A DNA stretch of 64,000 bases from positions 62,001 through 126,000 of the forward strand of contig JBAZZQ010000001.1 of the NCBI GenBank assembly GCA_041658725.1, in the 5' to 3' direction. The DNA is from JBAZZQ01 sp041658725 (lineage in GTDB: Bacteria; Planctomycetota; Phycisphaerae; JAAYCJ01). Under the pieces are notes generated by a model. The model saw only the letters and a list, made by a program, of their open reading frames with translations. It was not told where the DNA came from and ran no database searches. Below are positions 8,961-17,426 of this stretch, one piece after another. Numbering within the stretch: position 1 is the stretch's first letter; each line of letters starts with the position of its first letter. A program made the translations under genes and the position numbers.

Positions 8961-9860
8961 TTATGTTTCGATTTTGACGTTGGGTATATCGTAGAAAAAC
9001 CTGATTCGGGCGAGGAGTTCGTTGAAGGAATATCGTCTGGAAAGGTCAATAGGCAGGAGGCAGCCCCGACTATGATCGCTGGCTAGGATGATTAACCGAT
9101 CCCCTTGGGTCTGGTACCCCTGGTCCTGATTCTGGTGCCCCACGATGAAGAAATCGACGTTTAATAAGTCGGCCAATTCTTCGAGTTGTTCGCTGGAATG
9201 GCTCCTGCCCCAAACGGTTTCATAGACGCTTCCCCGAGGGGTCATGTCACCAAGCTGCCACTGTCGGTCAAAGATGGAAAAATCGAAATTGTCCATAGCC
9301 CCGGGGGTGGGGAGTGAATGAGACATCCAAATCCGGTTAGGGCATTTTGCCGCCAGCGACAATGTGAGAAGAAATTCGCGGATCGCCTCGATAATTTCCC
9401 CCCCCGCTTTTTCTCCGAAACGGATAACTACCCATTGATTGAAATTGGCAATACTGGCCGCCCCGCCTTTGGTGATTTCACGGTTGGTGATTTGGGCCAG
9501 ATCGTGATTCCCGAGCAGAAAATGCACCTGGTCGGGATAGTCGATTTTCCATTGTGCTGCCTTCACCAGAAGGAGGCAGGAAGCGTCTTGCGCTTTAACC
9601 CGGCTGGCATCGGGACACGGACTTCCGTTGGAATGGATCAGTTCATGAAGAATCACATACCGGTCCTGGCATCGTCCCAGGTCGGCGAACCATTGAAGTT
9701 TGTGAAAATTTTCCACCCAGCCGTGAAAATCGCCGGTCATAATCACCTGGCCATAAGTGGGCAAAGTGAGCAAATGACCGGTGCGAAAAGAATCCAGACG
9801 ATTCAGAACCGCCGCTTTACCGAGGATATCTATGATTTGATGTGGGTCGGTGTAATCCAT
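8961..9860 (-). CDS. calcineurin-like (PPP-type) metallophosphatase
   Basis: 299 residues with the metallophosphoesterase motifs in order: GDFHGW (43-48), GNHD (117-120), a His-containing MSHSLPTPG near 180, and VGHQNQ near 235. These supply two-metal ligands for phosphomonoester hydrolysis. No signal peptide is present, so it should be cytoplasmic. It sits 60 bases downstream of a Ser/Thr kinase gene on the same strand, an arrangement that suggests opposing activities on shared substrates. This functional pairing is inferred. Confidence 0.8.
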   Translation of the reverse strand: MDYTDPHQIIDILGKAAVLNRLDSFRTGHLLTLPTYGQVIMTGDFHGWVENFHKLQWFADLGRCQDRYVILHELIHSNGSPCPDASRVKAQDASCLLLVKAAQWKIDYPDQVHFLLGNHDLAQITNREITKGGAASIANFNQWVVIRFGEKAGGEIIEAIREFLLTLSLAAKCPNRIWMSHSLPTPGAMDNFDFSIFDRQWQLGDMTPRGSVYETVWGRSHSSEQLEELADLLNVDFFIVGHQNQDQGYQTQGDRLIILASDHSRGCLLPIDLSRRYSFNELLARIRFFYDIPNVKIET

Positions 9861-9865
9861 TTTTC

Positions 9866-9918
9866 TAATGACTAAAACCTAAATCCTTTAGTCATTAGAC
9901 ATTAGGATTTAGTCATTT
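9866..9918. repeat. AT-rich imperfect inverted repeat, copy 1 of a TTAGTCATTAG family
   Basis: The sequence at 9887-9918 begins TTTAGTCATTAG and continues ATTAGGATTTAG. It is nearly identical to 39397-39428. Its left half (from 9867) is a partial inverted copy. It fills the space between the phosphatase start and the kinase stop. Confidence 0.6.
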
Positions 9919-9920
9919 CC

Positions 9921-10889
9921 TCAAAGTATGCTCTCAATGAACTTTTCAAAATCATCGCTGTCGTCATCGGCCATGTCAGTGTCGGCATGGTTGGGCGCCT
10001 TCTTCAGACCTGCCGGTTCTTCTTTCGGGGTTTCGACCGGTGGCGAGGGGTTTTGTTTTTCATATAAATGCCATGCGACTTCCAGCCGGCCAATGACCTC
10101 CCGCATGCTCTGAGGCCGTTCTTTGGGGCTGTCTTTGCAGCAATCCATGATGAGTTTGGATAAAGCCGGAGGAACCTCGGTGTTCAATGCATCGGGGCGG
10201 GGAATGTTGCGATAATTGGCCGGTCCCGATAAATCGTTTCCATTTCCACTGCCCGACATGGTGGTGGGAAATTTCGTGCCCGTTGTCACCCAGTATAAAG
10301 ACGCTCCAAGATTAAAGATATCCGTTCGCTGATCCAGGTAACCGCGCTCTTTCTGTTCCGGAGCCATATAATCAGGAGTCCCCTGAATGCGATTTTTTTT
10401 ATGCCCCATCGGACAACTTTGTCCGAAATCGATAATTTTAATCCCGTCGTTGGGAACGGTGAGGATGTTTTTGGGCTTCACGTCGGCGTGGACGTAACCG
10501 AACTCGTGTAAACTGGACAACCCCTGGGCTACCTTCGTAAAGATTTTGATGGTTTCCTCGATACCGGAAGGACCCATTTGCTTGAGCTGGGCACCTTCGA
10601 CATATTCCATGACCAGGATAAGCTCCTGGGTTTTAAGCCATTTTCGTATTCGTTTTAACGTGAAAGATTTGCGCAAATACGGATGATCGACACGGCTGCT
10701 TACGTCATATTCGATCTGTGCCTGATCAAAAAAACGGGTATCGCCCTCGTTTTCCTTAATAACCTGCTTTAGGGTATAAATCCGTCCGTCATCCGGATCC
10801 TGAACCTTCCAGATACTGGACTTCGCGCCCCTACCCAGGTTGCCCAACACTAGATACCGATCAATATTTGACGATGTTCCTATAGCCAT
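9921..10889 (-). CDS. Hanks-type serine/threonine protein kinase, soluble
   Basis: 322 residues. The kinase domain spans about 10-275: glycine loop NLGRGAKSS, ATP-binding Lys41, catalytic HADVKPKN (134-141, Asp136; the usual HRD Arg is Ala, making it a non-RD-type kinase), DFG at 154-156 and APE at 176-178. The C-terminal tail is acidic and proline-rich and holds no membrane segment, unlike PknB-type receptor kinases. It is followed by a PPP-type phosphatase gene on the same strand. Confidence 0.9.
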   Translation of the reverse strand: MAIGTSSNIDRYLVLGNLGRGAKSSIWKVQDPDDGRIYTLKQVIKENEGDTRFFDQAQIEYDVSSRVDHPYLRKSFTLKRIRKWLKTQELILVMEYVEGAQLKQMGPSGIEETIKIFTKVAQGLSSLHEFGYVHADVKPKNILTVPNDGIKIIDFGQSCPMGHKKNRIQGTPDYMAPEQKERGYLDQRTDIFNLGASLYWVTTGTKFPTTMSGSGNGNDLSGPANYRNIPRPDALNTEVPPALSKLIMDCCKDSPKERPQSMREVIGRLEVAWHLYEKQNPSPPVETPKEEPAGLKKAPNHADTDMADDDSDDFEKFIESIL

Positions 10890-11186
10890 GCTTTATTTCT
10901 TAATAGTTTAACCAAGTACGGCACCATCCACATTATAAGACCTTTTGGACAGAAGGTCCAGACACTTACCCTTAATCATTGGCCGACCCGGCGTTTCCTA
11001 TTTTACGCTCACCGTCTAGGTTAACTCCCATGTCGGATTATACACCCAGCTATCTCAAAAACCAAAGATTACGAAATTATCGACAAAAAAAAAGCCTGTA
11101 ATCAAGAAAGAAAAATATTAAAAACATATTTTCCTAAAAAGACTGGGGGCCAACCGGATACGAATCGAGGACGGGTGATATCCGAT
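10890..11186. other. intergenic region, no gene seen
   Basis: Between the Ser/Thr kinase start and the amidase-like gene end. It contains a small hairpin GACCTT/AAGGTC at 10940-10959 and an A-rich tract near 11080-11095. No frame here has a ribosome site and protein-like composition. Confidence 0.5.
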
Positions 11187-11789
11187 CTATTGGAGCAAGG
11201 CGTCCCGCCATTTATACCGATAAAGCGGATCGTTTGAGCAGGCTTTGCCGGATAATTGGCCATGGACGCACACTTTCGATCTGGGAACATTGCACAAGGC
11301 CTGTAACTCATGAATTAAGGCCACCATGGCTTGAACCTGCGTCAGGGAAGGATCAGCCTGACCCTCATCCAATTGCAAACCGATCAGGATTTTTCCTTTG
11401 CATCCCTCGGCGGGCTCCTGATTGTACCAAGTCCTGCTTTTGGAAATTTCCCCGCTGGAAGAAACCGCAAAGTGAGCGATCACATTTGGCGTTTTTCTGT
11501 TGGACAGGCATTTGAGGGTTAAATCGTTCGGATCGGAGTTACGCATGGTATGAACAACGATCGACTTCCAAAGTTCGTTTTCGATAGGGACGGCCGTTCG
11601 GGAAATCCGCGCGGATGAATCGGTATTCCAAGTGGCGGCCAGATAAGTTGTCTTGTCGGTGGGAAACACATGACGAGGCTCTAACGCCAACAGAACCACG
11701 GTCCCGATGGACATAGAGACCGCCAAGGCCAGCCAGACCCATGTAACTCGCGTGCGATCCACGGTGTTTTTCTTGCCAGTTCTACTCAT
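11187..11789 (-). CDS. membrane-anchored N-acetylmuramoyl-L-alanine amidase-like (Amidase_2/PGRP fold)
   Basis: About 200 residues: one N-terminal membrane segment (about 15-36) and an outside domain resembling Amidase_2. The pattern KSIVVHTM (His80), NVIAHFAVSSSGEI, ILIGLQL, TQVQAMVALIHEL and VCVHGQL...C (His176, Cys184) matches the fold, and the three residues fit the zinc ligands of T7-lysozyme-type amidases. It would cut peptide side chains from peptidoglycan, or only bind it. I use the ATG at 11789; the frame also allows a TTG four codons upstream. It appears to be a single gene. Confidence 0.65.
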   Translation of the reverse strand: MSRTGKKNTVDRTRVTWVWLALAVSMSIGTVVLLALEPRHVFPTDKTTYLAATWNTDSSARISRTAVPIENELWKSIVVHTMRNSDPNDLTLKCLSNRKTPNVIAHFAVSSSGEISKSRTWYNQEPAEGCKGKILIGLQLDEGQADPSLTQVQAMVALIHELQALCNVPRSKVCVHGQLSGKACSNDPLYRYKWRDALLQ

Positions 11790-11899
11790 ACAGAATCCCA
11801 AAGAAATAAATGATCGTTTCGTTATACTATAAATCGGTCATTTTCAAAGGAATTATTTGGGATTTCTTTCAAAAACGTTAAGATTTTTAATTTCATATG

Positions 11900-12016
11900 T
11901 CATCGTCCGGCTTGACCGGACGATCCAGTTCTCTTTTTTCGTGCCCAAAAGGGGCACACCCTGGATCATCCGGTCAAGCCGGATGATGACAATGAGGGAA
12001 TGGTCTGAACGGTTAC
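11900..12016. repeat. MITE-like element, second subtype, copy 1
   Basis: Outer 30-bp arms (beginning GTCATCGTCCGGCTTGACC on the left and ending CAAGCCGGATGATGAC on the right) are inverted copies with two mismatches, enclosing an inner hairpin GTGCCC/GGGGCAC. The right end carries CTGAACGGTTAC, the terminal sequence shared with the other family; the left terminal sequence is missing. A related copy is at 41588-41747. Confidence 0.7.
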
Positions 12017-12065
12017 CACGCAAAACGAAATTGACTTTAAAGCACTAAAAGTTAATAATGACGAA

Positions 12066-13127
12066 ATGAATATTCTTTTATTAAGCCGATACGGTCGGCT
12101 TGGACCGAGCAGTCGAGTCCGATCTTACCAATACCTGCCCTATCTGGCAAATCAGGGCATCAACGTAACAGTTGCACCGCTGTTAGAAAATGATTACGTC
12201 CAGAACCTTTATACCGGAAAAAGGAAAAGTCCGTTTACGGTTATAAAGTCTTATTTTCGAAGGTTAAATCGCCTGTTGCACGTCCGGGAATATGACTTGA
12301 TATGGGTGGAATATGAGATATTTCCCCTGCTGCCGGCTTGGGCGGAGTCGCTGTTGGTACATCAGGGTGTTCCTTATGTCGTCGATTATGACGACGCCGT
12401 ATTCCATCGCTATGAATTTCATCCAAACCCCTTAATACGGTTCCTGCTGCATAAAAAAATCGACCAGGTGATGAAACACGCATCGACCGTCATCGCCGGA
12501 AACGAGTACCTGGTCCAGCGGGCCAGTCAGGCGGGAGCAAAACACGTAGAGTACCTCCCCAGCGTGATCGACCTGGATCAGTATAAAATGGCTGAAAGGT
12601 CCGATAATCCGATTTTCACCATCGGCTGGATTGGTTCGCCAGTAACCAGTAAATACCTGAATCTGATCGCCCCCGCCCTAGCCCAGGTGGCCGAAACTGG
12701 TCCGATACGGGTGGTCCTGATCGGTTCGGGGCCGGTCAAACTAGAAGGCGTGCCGGTCGAGGTCCAGCCGTGGTCGGAAGAAACACAGGTTGACCAGATG
12801 CGGACTTTCGACGTCGGGATCATGCCCCTGGAAGACAAACCATTCGAACGAGGCAAGTGCGGGTACAAATTGATTCAATATATGGCCTGCGGCCTGCCCG
12901 TAGTCGCCTCGCCCGTGGGCGTCAATACCCATATCGTCGAAGACGGCATCAACGGGTTTCTAGCTCAGAATCCTTCCGATTGGATCAGGGCGTTAATGGT
13001 CCTGAAAAATGACGCCGCGTTACGCAAGCGAATGGGCCAAGCCGGGCGACTAAAGGTGGAAAAAGAATATTGTCTGCAGGTAACCGCGCCAAAACTGGTT
13101 TCCATTTTGAAAAGGATTTTACAATAA
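12066..13127 (+). CDS. glycosyltransferase, GT-B fold (GT4-like)
   Basis: 353 residues with the two-domain GT-B layout. The C-terminal half has the GT4-type donor region GWIGSPVTSKYL, then FERGKCGYKLIQYMACGLPVVASPVGVN with a conserved Glu and Gly-rich loop that binds the nucleotide sugar, and a C-terminal helix. It likely adds a sugar to a surface polysaccharide or glycolipid in the cytoplasm. The ATG start has no strong ribosome site. Its stop overlaps the start of the next glycosyltransferase by one base (TAATG), so the two are translationally coupled. Confidence 0.85.
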   Translation: MNILLLSRYGRLGPSSRVRSYQYLPYLANQGINVTVAPLLENDYVQNLYTGKRKSPFTVIKSYFRRLNRLLHVREYDLIWVEYEIFPLLPAWAESLLVHQGVPYVVDYDDAVFHRYEFHPNPLIRFLLHKKIDQVMKHASTVIAGNEYLVQRASQAGAKHVEYLPSVIDLDQYKMAERSDNPIFTIGWIGSPVTSKYLNLIAPALAQVAETGPIRVVLIGSGPVKLEGVPVEVQPWSEETQVDQMRTFDVGIMPLEDKPFERGKCGYKLIQYMACGLPVVASPVGVNTHIVEDGINGFLAQNPSDWIRALMVLKNDAALRKRMGQAGRLKVEKEYCLQVTAPKLVSILKRILQ

Positions 13128-14077
13128 TGGCTCCATTGCAACCTTCCCTTGATATTATCATCGTCAACTGGAACGCCGGTGCGCTGCTGCGGAATTGCCT
13201 GGAATCCATCGCCGCTTCAAACCTGGACGGCATCGACCTTCAGCGGGTGGTAGTGGTGGATAATGCTTCGAGCGACAATTCCACCCAGGGGTTAGACGAT
13301 ATTAAAATCCCGCTGACCCTTCTAGCCAATCCTGAAAATCGAGGTTTTGCCGCCGCCTGCAATCAAGGGGTTCAGGAAAGCACTGCGGATTACCTGCTTT
13401 TTCTAAATCCCGACATCCGACTTTACGAAAATTCTCTGAAAATCCCTGTGGAATGCGTAAATCGGCCTGAAAACCAAAAAATCGGAGTTGTCGGCATCCA
13501 ACTGGTTGACGAGCAGGGCCATATTGCCCGTAGCTGCGCCAGGTTCCCGACGCCGCGGAGTTTTTTTGGTCAAATGCTCGGTCTTGACCGCCTGCTGCCG
13601 GGACGATTCCTCGCCCATCCCATGACCGAGTGGGACCATCGGGACAGTAGAGATGTAGACCACGTCATCGGAGCCTTTTATTTAGTCCGCCGAAGTATCT
13701 TCGAGCAGATGAATGGTTTTGACACGCGGTATTTTGTGTATCTTGAGGACCTGGATTTATCGCTTCGCATCCGCCAGGCCGGGTGGCGGATTGCTTATTT
13801 GACGGAAGCTCAAGCCTACCACAAGGGCTGCGGAACCAGCGACCAAATTCGGGCCCGCCGATTATTTTATTCTCTGCGAAGCAAAATTCTTTACGGCTAC
13901 AAACATTTTAATCCAATCACCGCCACAGCCTTGGCGCTGGGCACTTTTTTTATCGAGCCGGTCCCACGGATCGCCCTGGGCTTGGCCAAAGGTTCCCTGG
14001 CAACGGTCGGAGAAACCATCAGAGCTTATGGGTTACTCTGGAAAGCACTATTGAACCTTTTTAAAAATGCGGTTTGA
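13127..14077 (+). CDS. glycosyltransferase family 2 (rhamnosyltransferase-like)
   Basis: 316 residues starting MAPLQPSLDIIIVNWN. GT-A fold motifs: IIIVNWNAG at the nucleotide-binding strand, VVVDNASSDNS, the metal-binding region FLNPDIRL (the DxD equivalent near residue 90), GAFYLVRRSIFEQMNGFDTRYFVYLEDLDLSLRIRQAGW (acceptor and catalytic ED). The C terminus is hydrophobic with amphipathic helices that may touch the membrane. The start overlaps the upstream glycosyltransferase stop by one base. It likely acts in the same polysaccharide pathway. Confidence 0.88.
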   Translation: MAPLQPSLDIIIVNWNAGALLRNCLESIAASNLDGIDLQRVVVVDNASSDNSTQGLDDIKIPLTLLANPENRGFAAACNQGVQESTADYLLFLNPDIRLYENSLKIPVECVNRPENQKIGVVGIQLVDEQGHIARSCARFPTPRSFFGQMLGLDRLLPGRFLAHPMTEWDHRDSRDVDHVIGAFYLVRRSIFEQMNGFDTRYFVYLEDLDLSLRIRQAGWRIAYLTEAQAYHKGCGTSDQIRARRLFYSLRSKILYGYKHFNPITATALALGTFFIEPVPRIALGLAKGSLATVGETIRAYGLLWKALLNLFKNAV

Positions 14078-14127
14078 TTTAAGATCATCTAGGCCATATC
14101 ATGTCGGGATACTTTGGAGATAAAACA

Positions 14128-14823
14128 ATGTGTACCCCAGCGTGTGTCCAGTTCGGAAGATCAAGCGTTACTCCAGATGAGGTCAAAAACAAAAAGGTAA
14201 TTGAAATCGGCTCTTACGATGTCAACGGAAGCTTCAAGTCCTTTATGAAAAATTGGGAACCAGAACAATATCTTGGGGTCGATATTGAAAACGGTCCCGG
14301 AGTTGACTTGGTCTGTAGTGCCGACGATGTTCTAAGTCGGTTTGGAAAAGAGGCCTTTGACATAGTTATCTCAACGGAATTGCTTGAGCATGTTAAAGAC
14401 TGGCGACTTGTCATCTCAAACATGAAAAATATCTGTAAGCCCAACGGGATTATTTTGATTACCACCCGATCCTTTGGTTTTCCCTTTCACGGATACCCTT
14501 ATGATTTTTGGCGATATGAAATGGAGGACATGAAAACTATCTTTTCAGACTGTATTATTGAAAAATTGGAAAAAGATAGCGGTGATCCGGGTGTCTTTTT
14601 AAAGGTTCGAAAGCCCGCCAATTTTACGGAAAAAGACCTTTCCAAATACGATCTGTTCTCCATTCTTTCCGGGCAAAAGACAAGTAAAGTCGATGAAGAT
14701 GCTTTTAACCGGTTTAGAAATCAATTCCGGCTGAAGATTTTTATTCATCGAATTCACCGATTTGTCCATAAATACGGCAAACTCTTTAAGATCAAACTTC
14801 GCAAGATGAGTGGGCAGGTTTAA
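14128..14823 (+). CDS. class I SAM-dependent methyltransferase
   Basis: About 231 residues. The SAM-binding motif I is KKVIEIGSYDVNGS, followed by the acidic motif YLGVDIENGPGVDLV and the post-motif DIVISTELLEHVKDW. The C-terminal part is basic. I prefer the ATG at 14128, which follows TTTGGAGA by about 8 bases, over the ATG at 14101. It sits 50 bases after the GT2 gene, so it may methylate a sugar of the same glycan; this is inference from context only. A strong hairpin terminator follows. Confidence 0.8.
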   Translation: MCTPACVQFGRSSVTPDEVKNKKVIEIGSYDVNGSFKSFMKNWEPEQYLGVDIENGPGVDLVCSADDVLSRFGKEAFDIVISTELLEHVKDWRLVISNMKNICKPNGIILITTRSFGFPFHGYPYDFWRYEMEDMKTIFSDCIIEKLEKDSGDPGVFLKVRKPANFTEKDLSKYDLFSILSGQKTSKVDEDAFNRFRNQFRLKIFIHRIHRFVHKYGKLFKIKLRKMSGQV

Positions 14824-14835
14824 AAAGATAAAAAC

Positions 14836-14861
14836 AGGGCGAGTCCTTTGCGACTCGCCCT
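14836..14861. terminator. bidirectional intrinsic terminator
   Basis: A perfect 10-bp stem, AGGGCGAGTC and GACTCGCCCT, with a 6-base loop. On the plus strand ATTCGTTTAT follows; on the minus strand GTTTTTATC follows. It separates the glycan genes from the convergent PEP-CTERM locus. Confidence 0.85.
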
Positions 14862-14909
14862 ATTCGTTTATAGATTGTCCGGAAAATTTTTACCGGCGTT
14901 TTCGACGGA

Positions 14910-15026
14910 TTAAAAGCCCACCCCAATACCAAGAAGAAACAAGCTAACCGGTTCGGGAACAGGAGTGATACGATACAAGGCGCCCACACCCGAATCCATC
15001 GCATTCATGTCATCCAGAATCCGCCA
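14910..15026 (-). pseudogene. orphan PEP-CTERM tail (remnant of a second surface protein)
   Basis: Reading on from the stop of the PEP-CTERM gene at 15030, in the same frame, two stop codons (TGA TAA) are followed by 38 open codons that end in VPEPVSLFLLGIGVGF and a stop. This is a second PEP-CTERM sorting motif (VPEP plus a hydrophobic helix), but without the basic C-terminal cluster and without an upstream exported domain. An ATG at 15010 could start a 32-residue peptide with only a weak ribosome site. It is most likely a leftover of a duplicated or recombined PEP-CTERM gene. Confidence 0.6.
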
Positions 15027-15029
15027 TTA

Positions 15030-15722
15030 TCAACGAACCACGCGACTACGAAAAGCCAAGAACCCTCCGATTATCATTAAGATCATTGTCATGGGCTCGG
15101 GTGTAATCTGGACATTATCAATGACCATTCCATAAGTATTTTGATTATCTTGGAGATTAGTAAATTTTAAAACTGCGGAGGGATCAGTGGAAGCGGCGGT
15201 GAAATTAACAGTAAATTTGGACCAGAGTACGTGTGAGTATGGATTATCATAGTACACGCTCGTAGGCGTACCATCGCTACCGAAAAGAGTTTTAGAGGTT
15301 CCAGCAACGTTGACAAGCAAACCAGTAGGGTTTGGCCAAATAACGGCGTAATAAAAGGATAGCGTATAAGGGGTTCCGGCAACGGCGGAAAAAGTCGTTT
15401 CCATAGAGTCTCCGTCGTTGATGACGTATCCATAGTTTCCATCGTAGGCCGTATATGAGGGAGCTTTTGTCCAATAAGATGGCTCCCCGCTACCATCAAA
15501 GGTAGCCGTCCACCCTGTAATTTGTGTCGGGCTCATGGTTGGGTACCACCCTTGATATGGAGCTATTGCCAAAAAATTATATGAATTCGTGAAACCCGGG
15601 TCTTCAAAACTTCCGTTGGATACTAAATTTACTCCCATTACCTCATTGGAGGCAACCATTGTCGCCAGGAACAAAACAATCAATGTACTTGCCGAACGGA
15701 TTTTTTCCACACACTTTTTCAT
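15030..15722 (-). CDS. PEP-CTERM exosortase-substrate surface protein
   Basis: 230 residues: an N-terminal signal peptide (MKKC...LIVLFLATMVASNEVMG), an exported beta-rich domain opening NLVSNGSFEDPG, and a C-terminal sorting signal TPEPMTMILMIIGGFLAF followed by RSRVVR. The last element is the tripartite PEP-CTERM tag cut by exosortase. The NGSFEDP opening is typical of carbohydrate-binding-like or DUF642-like domains in such proteins. No exosortase gene is in the window. Two hairpins with U-tracts lie upstream of the start on the same strand, one only about 30 bases away, so expression may be attenuated. Confidence 0.88.
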   Translation of the reverse strand: MKKCVEKIRSASTLIVLFLATMVASNEVMGVNLVSNGSFEDPGFTNSYNFLAIAPYQGWYPTMSPTQITGWTATFDGSGEPSYWTKAPSYTAYDGNYGYVINDGDSMETTFSAVAGTPYTLSFYYAVIWPNPTGLLVNVAGTSKTLFGSDGTPTSVYYDNPYSHVLWSKFTVNFTAASTDPSAVLKFTNLQDNQNTYGMVIDNVQITPEPMTMILMIIGGFLAFRSRVVR

Positions 15723-15750
15723 TTGCGAACTCCTTCTAAAATAGGTGCCT

Positions 15751-15802
15751 AAAAAGTAAAAAAACCAAGACAGAAAGATACACTCTCTCTCTGCCTTGGT
15801 TT
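15751..15802 (-). terminator. terminator-like hairpin in the leader of the PEP-CTERM gene
   Basis: On the minus strand, arms AAACCAAGGCAGA and TCTGTCTTGGTTT (one G-U pair) close over a GAGAGAGAG-containing loop and are followed by TTTTTTTACTTTTT. This is an intrinsic terminator about 30 bases before the start codon at 15722, so it may attenuate the gene. Confidence 0.65.
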
Positions 15803-15872
15803 AAACAACAAAATAAAATACAGCCCGCGAAAATGAACGAATCGCCGCCCCCAGGTGGCTCTTTCTTTTCCC

Positions 15873-15905
15873 AAAAAAAGGGAGAGCGACTCTATTCACT
15901 CTCCC
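15873..15905 (-). terminator. second terminator-like hairpin upstream of the PEP-CTERM gene
   Basis: On the minus strand, GGGAGAG and CTCTCCC form a 7-bp stem followed by TTTTTTT. Together with the hairpin at 15751-15802 it gives two successive terminators in the 360-base region between divergent genes. Nothing else gene-like was seen there. Confidence 0.6.
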
Positions 15906-16084
15906 TGGAAAATATTTCTCTCAACTACATCTCATATCATTAATACTTTTATTTGTCAAGAAAAAACTTCTTCTTTGGAAAAGTAACGGTGGAAAATTTG
16001 CAGTAAATATTTCGTGAATTATTTTGGAAAATCCGTATAATTACATTGGAATATTCGAATAAGCCTATGGACAAGGACGCTTAT

Positions 16085-17386
16085 ATGAAAGACAAGAAAA
16101 TCGTACTCATCGGAGCGGGCAGCCGGTGTTTCGGACCTCGGATGATTGTTGATATTCTGAACACAAAGGAATTGCAGGGGAAAAATTTTACCCTGACCCT
16201 CGTCGATGAAGATTTAACCGCGTTGGATTTAGCGGCCAAATTGGCTCATCGGGTGAAAAAGCATACCGGTACGGATATCGCTATTGAAAAGAGCCAGGAT
16301 CGACTGACGGCATTACCCAACGCCACTTATGTCATTACCTCTGTGGCCAAAAACCGGATGGCACTGTGGGAGCAGGATTTTCGGGTTCCGCTGTCTTATG
16401 GTTTTAAACACTGCCTGGGAGAAAACGGCGGGCCTGGGGCCTTATTTCACGCCTTGCGCAGCTTCGAACTGGTCATTCCCATTTGCCGCGATATCGAAAA
16501 AATATGCCCGCAGGCGTTGCTTTTGAATTTTACCAACCCGGAGGCGCGGGTTCTGAACGCGATTTGTCATCTGACGAAAGTCAAGGCAGTGGGAATCTGT
16601 CATGGAGTCTTTTCAGCCATCCAGCTCATTTGTGATCTTCTTGGCCGGCCACGCGAGGAATTGCAGATCATTTCCGCCGGGATGAACCACTTATACTGCA
16701 TGTTAAAAATCATCGACAAAAAAACCGGCAAGGACCTCCTTGCGGATGTGCTGAATAAAATCAAAAGCGATACCTCGGTAAAACTTCCGCCGCTGGTCAG
16801 AAAAATGGCTGAAATCTTCGATATCATAACTTATGCTTCCGACGATCATATCGGGGAATATCTGTCTTATGCCTGGGAATTTACAGGAACCAAGTGGCAC
16901 TACGGACAAGAATGCAAAAAGGTGAGCAAAGACAACAAAGAGGAGCCTTCTTTGCTCGAAATTTATTCCAATGAAGCGAATCCTCTGGAAGGCGATATAA
17001 TGCTGCCGAGCGGAGAAATTACCGTGCCGATCATCTGCGACATCGAGCTGAATCGCCCATCGTTTCGGGAGGCAGTCAATGTTTTAAATACCGAGCGGTA
17101 CATTGAAAACCTTCCCACCGACGCCGTCATTGAAGTTCCAGCCATGGTTGACGGATCAGGTATTCATCCCATGAAAGTCGGCCCCATCCCCGAATCGTTC
17201 GCTTGCTACATTCGGACACACTTTACCGTGCATAAGTTTCTCACAGAAGCCTATCGCACAAAATCCAAAAAAATGCTTCTCAGAGCATTGTTAATGGACC
17301 CGAATGTAAACAGCATCACCGCCGCGGAAAAGATGTTGGACGATATGCTGGATTTGCAAAAAGAGTTTCTGCCGACTTTTAGCTGA
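16085..17386 (+). CDS. glycoside hydrolase family 4 (alpha-galactosidase/alpha-glucosidase-like)
   Basis: About 433 residues of the GH4 family, which cleave glycosides by an NAD-dependent oxidation-elimination route with a divalent metal. The NAD-binding start KIVLIGAGSRCFG, the VDED strand end, the LLNFTNPEA motif, the metal-site CHG (in GICHGVFS) and GMNH are all present. I chose the ATG at 16085, which follows AAGGA by 7 bases; upstream ATG and TTG codons extend the frame with non-conserved residues. A TATAAT at 16036 is a possible -10 element with a poor -35. It is convergent with the GH172 gene, and together they suggest sugar degradation. Confidence 0.87.
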   Translation: MKDKKIVLIGAGSRCFGPRMIVDILNTKELQGKNFTLTLVDEDLTALDLAAKLAHRVKKHTGTDIAIEKSQDRLTALPNATYVITSVAKNRMALWEQDFRVPLSYGFKHCLGENGGPGALFHALRSFELVIPICRDIEKICPQALLLNFTNPEARVLNAICHLTKVKAVGICHGVFSAIQLICDLLGRPREELQIISAGMNHLYCMLKIIDKKTGKDLLADVLNKIKSDTSVKLPPLVRKMAEIFDIITYASDDHIGEYLSYAWEFTGTKWHYGQECKKVSKDNKEEPSLLEIYSNEANPLEGDIMLPSGEITVPIICDIELNRPSFREAVNVLNTERYIENLPTDAVIEVPAMVDGSGIHPMKVGPIPESFACYIRTHFTVHKFLTEAYRTKSKKMLLRALLMDPNVNSITAAEKMLDDMLDLQKEFLPTFS

Positions 17387-17426
17387 TATCCAATGATCAA
17401 CTTGTATTCGCTTGTGAGCGTATTAA

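Noticed and set aside
11857..12048. 63-residue frame before the first glycosyltransferase
   Set aside because: Most of it is the MITE-like palindrome at 11900-12016.
14792..15004. 70-residue minus-strand frame beyond the PEP-CTERM gene
   Set aside because: It lies in a different register from the recognisable PEP-CTERM tail and crosses the terminator hairpin.
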